This document shows, piece by piece, positions 17,152 to 25,205 of a DNA stretch of 64,000 nucleotides. This DNA is from Haloarcula halophila (GTDB lineage: Archaea > Halobacteriota > Halobacteria > Halobacteriales > Haloarculaceae): positions 1,550,001 to 1,614,000 of the forward strand of contig NZ_CP119559.1 of the NCBI RefSeq assembly GCF_029278565.1, given 5' to 3'. The first letter of the stretch is position 1. The number at the start of each line of letters is the position of its first letter. The notes below the pieces were generated by a model, which saw nothing but the letters and a program-made list of their open reading frames with translations, ran no database searches and was not told the origin of the DNA. Made by a program: the position numbers and the translations under genes.

Positions 17152-17763
17152 ATGGAGGTCCACACCGTCACCGCCGACGCCGAGACGTTCACGTGTAACG
17201 CCTACCTCGCCACCGGCGACCGGACGACGCTCGTCGACGCCGGGGCCTACGAGGGCGTCGTCGACGCGATCCGGGAACACACCGAGACGCTCGACGCCGT
17301 CGTCCTGACCCACCAACACGGCGACCACGTCGAGCAACTCGACGCCGTACTGGACGCCTTCGACACCGAGGTGTACGCCTACGCCGACCACGCCCGCCGG
17401 GACCACGCCATCGACGACGGCGACACGGTCCCGGTCGGCGACGAGGACTGCGAGGTCGTCTACACCCCGGGCCACGCCGAGGATCACGTCTCGCTGGCCT
17501 CCGAGGCCTCGCTGTTCTCGGGGGACGTGGTCGTCCACGACGACGGCGCCTTCGAGGGCGGGTCGTTCGGCCGGACCGACTACCCCGGCCAGTCCCGCGA
17601 GCGGCTCATCGAGAGCATCCGCGAGTTGCTCGACCGGCTGCCGGATAGCGTCGAGCACATGTACTCGGGCCACGGGAGCGTCTTCCACGGCGACGTCCGG
17701 GAGATCGTCGAGCGGGCGCTGGAACGGGCCGAACGGCGCGAGCCGAAATACCCCGACGAGTGA
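17152..17763 (+). CDS. Metallo-beta-lactamase fold hydrolase
   Basis: A 203-residue protein with the metal-binding motif [12 protein letters not shown] (HxHxDH), the later His in GHAEDHVSL, the Asp in [10 protein letters not shown], and the final His in [12 protein letters not shown]. This is a complete two-metal site of the glyoxalase II type. It is small and single-domain, so it may hydrolyse a thioester or phosphodiester. It is transcribed away from the ThuA gene. A perfect 7-bp hairpin (CGCTCTC/GAGAGCG, 17771-17787) just after the stop may help to end transcription between this gene and the convergent L40e gene. Confidence 0.87.
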   Translation: MEVHTVTADAETFTCNAYLATGDRTTLVDAGAYEGVVDAIREHTETLDAVVLTHQHGDHVEQLDAVLDAFDTEVYAYADHARRDHAIDDGDTVPVGDEDCEVVYTPGHAEDHVSLASEASLFSGDVVVHDDGAFEGGSFGRTDYPGQSRERLIESIRELLDRLPDSVEHMYSGHGSVFHGDVREIVERALERAERREPKYPDE

Positions 17764-17805
17764 GCGCAGCCGCTCTCCGGGAGAGCGACGGAGAAAACGA
17801 CTCGG

Positions 17806-18006
<201 letters not shown>

Positions 18007-18031
18007 TCAGGCCGCCCCGTCAAACGGGGGT

Positions 18032-18466
18032 ATGCCGACCATCGAGGAGACACACATCGTCAACCGCGAGCGGGTCCAGCCAGGCGACGCGAACAACTAC
18101 GACAGCGCCCACGGGGGGATCGTGATGAAGTGGATGGACGAGTTCGGCGCGATGTCGGCGATGCGGGCCGCCCGCCAGTCCTGTGTCACCGCACAGATGT
18201 CCCGTGTGGACTTCGAGCGACCGATCCCCATCGGTGACAACGCCCGTATCGAGTCCTACGCGTACGCGACCGGCCGGACCAGCGTCCGGGTCCACATCGA
18301 AGTGTCACGGGAGAACCCCCACACCGGGGAGACCGAACCGACCACCAGCGCCTACGCCACCTTCGTCGCTATCGAGGACGGGAAACCGACGGAAGTGCCC
18401 GACCTGACCGCCGAGAGCGAGGCCTGCGAGGAACTGCGCGAGCGGGCTCTGGAAGACGAACCCTGA
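18032..18466 (+). CDS. Acyl-CoA thioesterase (hot-dog fold)
   Basis: A 144-residue single hot-dog domain. YDSAHGGIVMKWMDEFGAMSAMRAARQSCVTAQ matches the BFIT/YciA-type acyl-CoA hydrolases, where the helix after HGG carries the active Asp. VDFERPIPIGDNARIESYAYATGRTSVRVHIEV completes the fold. It would release free fatty acid or another acid from CoA. It starts at the ATG 18032 (MPTIEETHIVNRERVQPGDANNYD). It is transcribed divergently from the L40e gene and converges on the dUTPase-like gene six bases after its stop. Confidence 0.85.
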   Translation: MPTIEETHIVNRERVQPGDANNYDSAHGGIVMKWMDEFGAMSAMRAARQSCVTAQMSRVDFERPIPIGDNARIESYAYATGRTSVRVHIEVSRENPHTGETEPTTSAYATFVAIEDGKPTEVPDLTAESEACEELRERALEDEP

Positions 18467-18471
18467 AAGCG

Positions 18472-18933
18472 TCAGAGGTTCTCGCGCTGGTAGCTCCCCT
18501 CGTAGGTCCCCTCGTGTGCCGCCTCCGCGAGGACGAGTTGGGCGATGCGAGCGCCCTGTTCCAGTTCGATCGGGTGGTGGACCTCCAGCAGTCCCTCGCC
18601 TTTGCCCTCGTAACCGGCGTCCCAGACAGCCGTATCCAGCATGCAGGAGTTCCGCAGCAGCGACGACCGGGGATAGAGAAAGCCGACGTGGTCCTCCGGG
18701 ATGACTACCCGGTCGGCGTACTGGACGACGTAGCCGCCAGGTTCGAGCCGATAGACGTCGTCGTCGGCGTCGAGTTCCCGGCGCTCCCCGACAGTCTTGC
18801 CGTCCTGTCCGATGAAGCCTGGTTCGACCTGCTCGTAGACGGTCCCGAGCGTGAGGTCGACGCCGTTGGGCTGGATCTGTTCGGGACGGAGGTCGTCCAG
18901 TTCCTCGGCGACGAAACGGCCGCTCTTGAACAT
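18472..18933 (-). CDS. dut: dUTP diphosphatase / dCTP deaminase-like protein
   Basis: A 153-residue trimeric dUTPase-fold protein. IQPNGVDLTLG, YPRSSLLRNSCMLDTAVWDAGYEG and GARIAQLVLAEA are the family motifs. The PRSSLLR and following Asp-containing segment bind and hydrolyse the nucleotide. At 153 residues it is shorter than typical dCTP deaminase (about 190), and it begins MFKSGRFVAEELDDLRPEQ, the form I know as haloarchaeal dUTPase. Whether it also deaminates dCTP cannot be decided by eye. It keeps uracil out of DNA, in line with the uracil glycosylase at 14.8 kb. Confidence 0.83.
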   Translation of the reverse strand: MFKSGRFVAEELDDLRPEQIQPNGVDLTLGTVYEQVEPGFIGQDGKTVGERRELDADDDVYRLEPGGYVVQYADRVVIPEDHVGFLYPRSSLLRNSCMLDTAVWDAGYEGKGEGLLEVHHPIELEQGARIAQLVLAEAAHEGTYEGSYQRENL

Positions 18934-19033
18934 GATGGGCGCTGCTATCGCCAGGGCGAAAGACCTGCCGTTCCGGGTCGCATCGCCCAACGCCGGAGTT
19001 CCGATAGATGAAAAATAGGGCAGGATACGCGGG

Positions 19034-19041
19034 ATTTATAC
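19034..19041 (+). promoter_or_regulatory. TATA box of the aconitase gene
   Basis: ATTTATAC is centred about 30 bases before the ATG at 19068. This supports a leaderless or nearly leaderless transcript and excludes an in-frame ATG at 19008, which lies upstream of the box. Confidence 0.6.
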
Positions 19042-19067
19042 GCGCGCGCCATCGATACTGGGACGTT

Positions 19068-21041
19068 ATGGGACAGACGCTAACGGAAAAGATTCTCGAC
19101 GAACATCTCGTCGAAGGGGAGCTGACACCCGGCGAGGAGATCGGCATCGAGATCGATCAGGTGCTCACACAGGATACGACAGGGACGCTGGTCTGGCTTC
19201 AGTTCGAAGCCCTGGGCCTCGAAGAGGTCCAGACGGAACTGGCCGCTCAGTACTGTGACCACCAGACCTACCAGTTCGACTTCAAGAACACGGACGACCA
19301 CCGGTTCCTCCGGTCGGCCGCCGGGACCTTCGGCGCGCACTTCTCGCGTCCGGGCAACGGCATCTGTCACAACGTCCACAAGGAGAACTTCGCCGAACCC
19401 GGCAAGACGATGCTGGGCTCGGACTCCCACACGCCGACCCCCGGTGGCCTGGGTGAACTCGCCATCGGCTCCGGTGGCCTCGACGTCGCCGTCGCCATGG
19501 GTGGCGGTGCCTACTACATCGAGATGCCCGAGGTCGTCAACGTTCGGCTCGAAGGCGAACTGCCCGACTGGGCCACCGCCAAGGACGTCATCCTCGAGTT
19601 GCTCCGTCGTCTCTCCGTGAAAGGCGGCGTCGGCAAGGTCCTGGAGTACACCGGCCCCGGTGTCGAGACCCTCTCCGTGCCCGAGCGGACGACGATCACC
19701 AACATGGGGACCGAACTCGGTGCGACCTCCTCGATCTTCCCGACCGACGAGAACACCGAGGATTACCTCGAACGCCTCGGTCGCGAGGACGTCTACGAGG
19801 AACTCCAGCCCGACGACGACGCCGAGTACGCCGACGAGATCGTGGTCGACCTCTCGGAGCTGGAACCGCTCATCGCCGAGCCGTCGATGCCCGACAACGT
19901 CGTTCCCGTCCGTGAAGTCGAGGGCGTCGACGTCGAGCAGGTCATGATCGGCTCCTGTACGAACGGCGCTTACGAGGACATCCTCCCCGGCGCGAAGATG
20001 CTGGAAGGGCGCAACATCGACAAGAAGACCGAGATGATCGTCGCCCCCGGTTCGAAGCAGGCGTCCGAGATGCTGGCCCGCGAGGGCTGGACCGCGGAGA
20101 TGATGGCCGCCGGCGTCAACTTCTCCGAGGCGACGTGTGGTGCCTGTATCGGTATCGGCCACGTGCCCGCCAGCGACTCTGTCTCGCTGCGAACCTTCAA
20201 CCGCAACTTCGAGGGCCGCTCGGGCATCGAGGACGACAACGTCTATCTCTGCTCGCCGGAAGTCGCCACCGCGGCGGCCATCAAAGGCGAGATCGTCGAC
20301 CCGCGTGACCTGGCCGACGAACTGGGCGACCTGGAGGCACCCGGTCTGGAGATGCCCGACGAGTACATCGGCAACTCCGAGTCGGACCTCATCGCGCCCG
20401 ACGAGGCCGTCGACGACGAACTCATCAAGGGACCCAACATCGGCGACGTGCCGCTGAAAGACCCCCTGGAGGCCGATGTCGGCGGTGAAGCCCTCCTCAA
20501 GATGGAGGACAACATCACCACCGACCACATCATCCCGGCCACGCAGGACATCCTGATGTACCGGTCGAACGTGCCGAAGCTCTCGGAGTTCACGCTCTCG
20601 CGTGTCGACGAGACCTTCGCACAGCGTGCGCTGGACGCCGACGGCGGCGTCCTCGTCGCCGGCGAGAACTACGGGCAGGGCTCCTCGCGCGAACACGCGG
20701 CGCTGTGTCCGATGTATCTCGGTATCGAGACCGTCCTCGCACAGAGCTTCGCCCGCATCCACAAGGCGAACCTCTTCAACTTCGGGATCGTCCCGCTGGA
20801 GATCGACGAGGAGACCTACGAGAAGATCGAGCAGGGCGACGACATCGAGATCGTCGACGACACCGCCGAGGCCGTCCGCTCCGGCGACGAGGAGTTCACC
20901 ATCCGGGTCAACGACGACTGGGAAGCGACCGGCCACCTCGACGCCTCCGAGCGCGAACGCGAGATCCTCGCCGCAGGCGGGAAGCTCTCGCACACGAAAC
21001 AGCAACACGAGAGCGGCGGCGCCGCACCTGCCGACGACTGA
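19068..21041 (+). CDS. acn: Aconitate hydratase
   Basis: A 657-residue aconitase of the short, mitochondrial-like type. It has the substrate segment LGSDSHTPTPGGLG, the iron-sulphur cysteines in IGSCTNG and ATCGACIG, and the swivel-domain motif YGQGSSREHAAL containing the catalytic Ser. It converts citrate to isocitrate in the citric acid cycle. The linker between core and swivel domains (about 430-480) is acidic, as expected for a halophile. A leaderless-type promoter precedes it. A run of six T (21064-21069) shortly after the stop is a likely archaeal terminator. It forms a single-gene unit. Confidence 0.95.
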   Translation: MGQTLTEKILDEHLVEGELTPGEEIGIEIDQVLTQDTTGTLVWLQFEALGLEEVQTELAAQYCDHQTYQFDFKNTDDHRFLRSAAGTFGAHFSRPGNGICHNVHKENFAEPGKTMLGSDSHTPTPGGLGELAIGSGGLDVAVAMGGGAYYIEMPEVVNVRLEGELPDWATAKDVILELLRRLSVKGGVGKVLEYTGPGVETLSVPERTTITNMGTELGATSSIFPTDENTEDYLERLGREDVYEELQPDDDAEYADEIVVDLSELEPLIAEPSMPDNVVPVREVEGVDVEQVMIGSCTNGAYEDILPGAKMLEGRNIDKKTEMIVAPGSKQASEMLAREGWTAEMMAAGVNFSEATCGACIGIGHVPASDSVSLRTFNRNFEGRSGIEDDNVYLCSPEVATAAAIKGEIVDPRDLADELGDLEAPGLEMPDEYIGNSESDLIAPDEAVDDELIKGPNIGDVPLKDPLEADVGGEALLKMEDNITTDHIIPATQDILMYRSNVPKLSEFTLSRVDETFAQRALDADGGVLVAGENYGQGSSREHAALCPMYLGIETVLAQSFARIHKANLFNFGIVPLEIDEETYEKIEQGDDIEIVDDTAEAVRSGDEEFTIRVNDDWEATGHLDASEREREILAAGGKLSHTKQQHESGGAAPADD

Positions 21042-21313
21042 GACTCCCCTTCGCTTTCGACGATTTTTTCTGACGCGACGGTGCCCAGCGATCGCTGTAT
21101 CGTCAGTCCGTGAACGGCAGCGCGGTCGCTCAACAGGCAACACCGGATCGAGCAGCCGCTGAGAGGGTAAGTGGAAAGTGGAAAGAGGGGGTGGGTGGTG
21201 GGGGGTGGTGGCACCCAAAACGGGTGCATCCGGACCTAGACTACTGACGGATATGAACCTTGTGGCCGCCGCCGCTCGTTGTGAGAGCGACACACGACTC
21301 GGCGACAACGCCT
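21042..21313. other. Gap with G-rich tract and small hairpin
   Basis: No gene is seen between acn and rimI. On the plus strand a G-rich stretch at 21187-21210 contains four or more runs of G, and it leads directly into a perfect hairpin GCACCC/GGGTGC with loop AAAAC (21211-21227). The G runs could form a four-stranded structure. The first 30 bases hold the acn terminator. Confidence 0.5.
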
Positions 21314-21835
21314 ATGTACTCGCCAGCCGTACGACGGGCCGTGACGACGGTGTCCCCCGACGGGTCGGCGGAATCGGACCCACCCACTGTTCGCCCGGCC
21401 GAGCGTGCGGACCTCCTGGAGATCCACCGCATCGAGCAGACGGTGTTTCCCCAACCCTGGCCGTTCTCCGCGCTGGAGAGCTATCTGGGTGAAGACGGGT
21501 TCTTAGTCGCCGAAACCGGCGATCCCACGACGGCACCGACCGTCGCGGGCTACGTCGTCGCCGACACCGTCCCGAACCACGGGACGCCGCTCGGCCACGT
21601 GAAGGATCTGGCGGTCCGGCCCGACAACCGTCGGGAGGGGATCGCCACCGCGTTACTCTCCCGGGCGCTCGGGGTTCTGGCGGGCACGGGCGCTGGCTCG
21701 GTCAAACTAGAAGTCAGGGCCGACAACGAGGAGGCGAGACGGCTCTATCGGGGATTCGACTTCGAACACCGGAAGACGATCCCGAACTACTACAGCAACG
21801 GGGCCGACGCGTACGTGCTGGTCCGAACGCTGTGA
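21314..21835 (+). CDS. rimI: GNAT acetyltransferase, RimI-type (ribosomal S18 alanine)
   Basis: About 173 residues with the GNAT fold. ERADLLEIHRIEQTVFPQPWPFSALESYL is the RimI-specific N-terminal part. The acetyl-CoA loop is VRPDNRREGIATALL (RxxGxG/A type), followed by LEVRADNEEARRLYRGFDF and YYSNGADAYVLVRTL. RimI-type proteins acetylate protein N-termini; archaeal members (Ard1-like) act on many proteins. The start is uncertain: ATG 21314 is used here, but GTG codons at 21341 and 21350 would give a protein starting nearer the conserved part. It heads a run of six plus-strand genes. Confidence 0.83.
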   Translation: MYSPAVRRAVTTVSPDGSAESDPPTVRPAERADLLEIHRIEQTVFPQPWPFSALESYLGEDGFLVAETGDPTTAPTVAGYVVADTVPNHGTPLGHVKDLAVRPDNRREGIATALLSRALGVLAGTGAGSVKLEVRADNEEARRLYRGFDFEHRKTIPNYYSNGADAYVLVRTL

Positions 21836-21878
21836 CGAACCCGGCAGTTGATACGTCTCGGTGGCGTTGCCTCGGCTG

Positions 21879-22289
21879 ATGGGGTATACCTGTCCAGTCT
21901 GTACGGACCCACAGGCCGACGATCGCCACCTCGCGAACCACATCGCGTTTACCGCGATCACCGGCGATACCGCCCACGAGGAGTGGCTCGACGACCACGT
22001 CCCCGACTGGGGGTCGATGGGCGAATCCGAGCTAGCGGACCTCGTCGTCGAGTACGCCGACGAGACTGAGTACCCACAGGTGTTCGAGGACACCACCGAC
22101 CAGGGTCACGACCACCACCACGAGCAGGACCGCCCCCAGGGCAGCGCCGGCCAGCGCGGGTCGCGCTCGCTCAGCGAGGGCGACCGCGAGGTCCTCGCGG
22201 AGGCCCGGGACCTCACCCGGCAGATGCTCGACGAGGACGAGAGCGACGGTTCCGACGCGGACGAGGCGACCGGAGACGAAACCGAGTAG
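21879..22289 (+). CDS. DUF5810 protein
   Basis: A 136-residue protein starting MGYTCPVCTDPQADDRHLANHIAFTAI. A CxxC pair and two His (HLANH) suggest a zinc finger of C2H2 spacing. The tail is a low-complexity His/Asp/Glu region, then a helix LSEGDREVLAEARDLTRQML. I recognise the pattern as haloarchaeal DUF5810, of unknown role. The next gene is a DUF5809 protein, and the two families commonly appear together. Confidence 0.72.
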   Translation: MGYTCPVCTDPQADDRHLANHIAFTAITGDTAHEEWLDDHVPDWGSMGESELADLVVEYADETEYPQVFEDTTDQGHDHHHEQDRPQGSAGQRGSRSLSEGDREVLAEARDLTRQMLDEDESDGSDADEATGDETE

Positions 22290-22312
22290 TCCCGTCGTCG
22301 CCTACTCCCGGT

Positions 22313-22726
22313 ATGGAGACCGAGGGGCAGTTTTCGCCGTCGACAGTCGAGGCGGCCCGCGAACGCTACGACGCCGTCGGGCCGACCGCACAGGTCGTCG
22401 TCAGGGAAGTCGCGAAGGCGATGGGGCTCGACCCCGAGGAGTACGATCGGCGAGTCACGAGCGAGGTCGTCGAGACGGCTCGTGACGTCATCTTCGCGGA
22501 GTCGCTCGCGGTCACCGTCGGAAGTCGCACGGAGTTCGAGGAGTGGCGGGCCGGCACCGACCACGAGGTCACCGTCGTCGGCTCCGAACACGTCGACAAC
22601 GTCGTCTGGCACGCGCCGGCCTTCGCCGACGAGGGGGTCGCCGCCACGTTCCAGGACGAACGGGACGCCGCCGTCGGGACGCTGCGCAGACAGGCCTTCG
22701 GACGCCTCTACCGCGAGGTCGTCTGA
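22313..22726 (+). CDS. DUF5809 protein
   Basis: A 137-residue soluble protein, METEGQFSPSTVEAARERYDAVGPTAQVVVREVAKAM. The middle (VTVGSRTEFEEWRAG, then VVGSEHVDNVVWHAPAF) alternates strands and helices. I recognise it as haloarchaeal DUF5809 without known activity. Its stop overlaps the next start by one base, and it follows the DUF5810 gene by 23 bases, so the three form an operon. Confidence 0.7.
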   Translation: METEGQFSPSTVEAARERYDAVGPTAQVVVREVAKAMGLDPEEYDRRVTSEVVETARDVIFAESLAVTVGSRTEFEEWRAGTDHEVTVVGSEHVDNVVWHAPAFADEGVAATFQDERDAAVGTLRRQAFGRLYREVV

Positions 22727-23139
22727 TGCGTCCGGTCACCCGCAACACGCTCGTCGGGATTCTGGTCATCGTCGTCCTCCTGTTGGCACTGGGGGCGTTG
22801 CCCTCGTATCTCAAGAGCGGCGACCCTTACTACGTCACGGCGACGCCGACAGACGGGACCTACAGCGTCGAGAACGGGACGGCGGTCAACGGGAGCGTCC
22901 TCACCGACCGCCGGTATCCCTACACGACGGCCGCACTCGGCAACGCGACGGCCGACACCGCGGGCAGTTCGGCGCCGTACTGGCGCGGCCCCGTCGGGTT
23001 GAAAGGCGCGTTCACCCACTCGCCGTTCGACGAACGCGACGCCCTCAGACAGCGGTACGACAACGCCACGGTCGGTGAGGGCGTCGTCGTCAGCCACAAC
23101 GGCACGTTTTACCGCGTCGCGGTCTCACAGTCGGTATGA
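22726..23139 (+). CDS. Membrane-anchored outer protein, function unknown
   Basis: A 137-residue protein. MRPVTRNTLVGILVIVVLLLALGALPSYL forms a single N-terminal membrane anchor. The rest (residues 31-137) is a Thr/Asn-rich domain with several NxT/S sites, such as ENGTAVNGS and GNATADT, as expected for a surface protein that could be glycosylated. No family was recognised. Start and stop overlap DUF5809 and the Nudix gene by one and four bases, so it is in the middle of an operon. Confidence 0.68.
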   Translation: MRPVTRNTLVGILVIVVLLLALGALPSYLKSGDPYYVTATPTDGTYSVENGTAVNGSVLTDRRYPYTTAALGNATADTAGSSAPYWRGPVGLKGAFTHSPFDERDALRQRYDNATVGEGVVVSHNGTFYRVAVSQSV

Positions 23140-23678
23140 CCGACACGAGCGAGTGGGACTGGCCGGTCGTCGAGTCCGCGGCCGAGTACGAGACCGGCTG
23201 GTACACCGGCGGCTACGACCGCGTGCGCCAGCCGGACGGGTCGGAGAAGGAGTACTACTGGGCCGAACTCCCCGACGCCGTCGTCGTCGTGGCGACCACG
23301 GGCGAGGAGCTCGTCATGGTCGAGCAGTTCCGGCCGACCATCCGCGAGCAGTGTCTCGAACTCCCCGCCGGGATCGTCGAGGACGGCGAATCCTACACGA
23401 CCGCCGGCGAGCGAGAACTGCGCGAGGAGACCGGTTTCGCGGCCGGGAGCCTCTCCCTGCTGGAGGAGTTCTGGTGTTCGACCGGCGTCCTCCGGCACCG
23501 ACGGGGGATCGTCTTCGCCGAGGGTCTGGAGCCGGTCGACCGCGACCTCGACGACAACGAGTTCCTCTCGGTGACGACCGTCCCGATTGCCGACGCGCTC
23601 GACGTCGCCCGTGCGGAACCCGCCAACGACGCGACTATCGAGGGGATCCTCCTCGCACAGGCCGAGGGGCTGTTGTAG
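23136..23678 (+). CDS. Nudix hydrolase, ADP-ribose pyrophosphatase-like
   Basis: A 180-residue protein with a complete Nudix box in GIVEDGESYTTAGERELREE followed by TGF (Gx5Ex7REUxEExGU). VVMVEQFRPTIREQCLELPAG before it is typical of ADP-ribose pyrophosphatases, which split ADP-ribose to AMP and ribose 5-phosphate. WCSTGVLRHRRGIVFAEGL is the downstream substrate loop. The ATG overlaps the preceding stop (ATGA). The enzyme may clear ADP-ribose or related dinucleotides. Confidence 0.87.
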   Translation: MTDTSEWDWPVVESAAEYETGWYTGGYDRVRQPDGSEKEYYWAELPDAVVVVATTGEELVMVEQFRPTIREQCLELPAGIVEDGESYTTAGERELREETGFAAGSLSLLEEFWCSTGVLRHRRGIVFAEGLEPVDRDLDDNEFLSVTTVPIADALDVARAEPANDATIEGILLAQAEGLL

Positions 23679-23716
23679 TCCAGTGAACGTTTAGGGCTCG
23701 CCCGCTAGCGATCGGT

Positions 23717-24067
23717 ATGGACGGCGAAATCGGCGTCGACGAACTGGAGTCGCTACTCGAAGACGACGGCGCGACCGTCGTCGATATCCGCCCGCCCCGG
23801 GCGTTCGACCAAGCCCACATTCCCGGGAGCGAGAACGTCCCGCTGAACCGTCTGGTCGACGACGTCGAGCGCTTCGAGGGCGTGGACCGGATCGTCACGA
23901 TCTGCCCTCACGGGAAATCCAGCGTCCAAGCGGCCCGGCTGATCGCCTCCTACGAGGGCTTCGACGGGACAGTCGAGAGTTTCGCGCCGGGACTGGGCGG
24001 CTGGGACGGGCCACTCGACGGCGACATCTCCGAACAGTCCGACGAAGGGCCGGCTGCGCCGTTCTGA
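23717..24067 (+). CDS. Rhodanese-like single-domain protein
   Basis: A 116-residue rhodanese domain: TVVDIRPPRAFDQAHIPGSENVPLNRL at the N-terminal half, and the active loop ICPHGKSSVQAARLIASY with Cys near residue 62. The final GLGGWDGPL is typical. Such proteins carry sulphane sulphur as a Cys persulphide and donate it to thiolation reactions. The active loop is CPHGKSS where classical rhodaneses have CRxGxR, which fits a sulphur carrier. It lies 38 bases after the Nudix gene. Confidence 0.87.
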   Translation: MDGEIGVDELESLLEDDGATVVDIRPPRAFDQAHIPGSENVPLNRLVDDVERFEGVDRIVTICPHGKSSVQAARLIASYEGFDGTVESFAPGLGGWDGPLDGDISEQSDEGPAAPF

Positions 24068-24124
24068 TCCTCACTCCCCGCTCGGGAAAGACGGTGGCTC
24101 GGGTAAAACTATCGTCACAAGGGG

Positions 24125-24157
24125 CTCAGCGGGGGTAACTGCTCGTCATCGCCACCG
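24125..24157. repeat. 33-base direct repeat, left copy
   Basis: This copy is identical over 33 bases to 25001-25033. It begins CTCAGCGGGG and ends CATCGCCACCG. The two copies are in the same orientation, 876 bases apart, and bracket the small acidic ORF and the Doc toxin gene. Beyond the identical part the flank TAGACT recurs at the same distance (24166 and 25042), so the similarity is wider than 33 bases. Confidence 0.85.
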
Positions 24158-24211
24158 TCGGAAAGTAGACTACCGTGTCAAAAAAGTCCACCTATCGACT
24201 CGCGCGGCCGG

Positions 24212-24349
24212 TCACTCGTATGCGAGTTCTTCGTATATCTCCGCGTGCTCGTCGAGATCCTGTTTTCCGAGGAACCGGATCAGGTAGCGTCTGGCCTCCT
24301 CGGGCGACAGGTCGTCCGGCAGGTCGGGTGCGTCGCTTTCAGCGGCCAT
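24212..24349 (-). CDS. Small acidic protein, candidate partner of the Doc toxin
   Basis: A 45-residue ORF, MAAESDAPDLPDDLSPEEAR, RRYLIRF and an acidic helix ending EIYEELAYE. It starts two bases after the Doc stop on the same strand, so the two are co-transcribed. It is mainly one or two amphipathic acidic helices. In known doc systems the antitoxin is usually encoded before the toxin; here the only companion ORF lies after it. No DNA-binding head is visible. Assignment as antitoxin is inference from position, size and charge. Confidence 0.5.
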   Translation of the reverse strand: MAAESDAPDLPDDLSPEEARRYLIRFLGKQDLDEHAEIYEELAYE

Positions 24350-24351
24350 TC

Positions 24352-24906
24352 TTACTCCTCACTACGCGAGTCCGAGTGATAATCGTTCGGTTCGCCGTGA
24401 CGGTTGCTCTCGGACGGGTCAGGTTCGACGTCGCCCGGGATTCGTTCAGCGTCCATGATTCGTGACAACCAGAGCTCGACAGTCGCTTTGTATTCCGGTT
24501 CGAGCGGTGCAGTGTGTTCGCAGAGGTAAGAAAGAATGACTCCTTCCTCGACGGCCGTCTCATCCGTCGCCAACGCTTTCAGAATCTCCTTGATCTGACT
24601 GTCATACGCGAACTCTAGGCCGTTCAACGCGTAGAAGACGCGTATCGACATGAGTGCCGTTCGCTTGTTCCCGTCGACAAACGGATGATTGACCACGATG
24701 AGACGGAGCAGCTGGTACGCTTTCTCGTGGAGGGACCCGGGCACGTGACCAAAGTGTCCCTCACGGATGTGCTCGACTGTGTATTCGATGTCGCCTGTCG
24801 AGGCGACGCCAGCCTCCGTATCTTCGTTCGACTCGACAACCAGCTCGTGAATCGAGAGGATGTCCTCTGTAGTGAGGTAGTTGAGCGAGTCTGGTCCCGC
24901 TGCCAT
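24352..24906 (-). CDS. doc: Fic/Doc-family toxin-like protein
   Basis: About 184 residues. The Fic active motif HPFVDGNKRTA is intact (HxFxxGNxR), around residue 84. YLTTEDILSIHELVVES at the start and IREGHFGHVPGSLHEKAYQLLRLIVVNHP are typical of Doc, which in phage P1 phosphorylates EF-Tu; Fic relatives AMP-ylate. The presence of K after N (GNKRT) is the Doc-type variant. A C-terminal tail after residue 155 is Ser/Asp/Glu rich. GTG 24909 is directly before the ATG. The gene sits between two direct repeats. Confidence 0.85.
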   Translation of the reverse strand: MAAGPDSLNYLTTEDILSIHELVVESNEDTEAGVASTGDIEYTVEHIREGHFGHVPGSLHEKAYQLLRLIVVNHPFVDGNKRTALMSIRVFYALNGLEFAYDSQIKEILKALATDETAVEEGVILSYLCEHTAPLEPEYKATVELWLSRIMDAERIPGDVEPDPSESNRHGEPNDYHSDSRSEE

Positions 24907-25205
24907 CACTCTTGACTACTGTCGGTAAACGTATGCAAGTACTGATTTCGGAGATTGGATTTGTGTCTACCTCGGGAGGATCTATTAATAGAAAATGAGT
25001 CTCAGCGGGGGTAACTGCTCGTCATCGCCACCGAGAGCGGATAGACTCCCCCGCGTGAAAAACTCGTTTGTTGACGGCCGTGTGGAACTCAGGTTCTCGT
25101 CCTGAGCAGTAGTCTGACGACAGCCAATTGATATCGACGCAGTCTATGTATACCTCGTTGCATGCACTCGGACAAGCGCGGGCCGGTTCCCTGGGCAACA
25201 GCCCC
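24907..25205. other. Gap holding the right repeat copy; no gene seen
   Basis: This stretch contains the promoter side of the Doc gene (GTAAACGTAT near 24926), an AT-rich TCTATTAATAGA palindrome near 24981-24992, and the second repeat copy at 25001. It then leads to the end of the channel fusion gene. No coding sequence beyond the short frame inside the repeat is convincing. Confidence 0.5.
25001..25033. repeat. 33-base direct repeat, right copy
   Basis: This is the second perfect copy of the sequence at 24125-24157. On the minus strand both copies read the same short frame ending VAMTSSYPR and a stop (TGA), and the residues before this (VVYFPT in the left copy, GVYPLS in the right) are similar but not identical. 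Confidence 0.85.

Noticed and set aside
19080-21308. A 742-residue open frame on the minus strand across aconitase
   Set aside because: It is the antisense shadow of a highly conserved gene in GC-rich DNA; its residues are low-complexity Asp/Arg/Val and match nothing.
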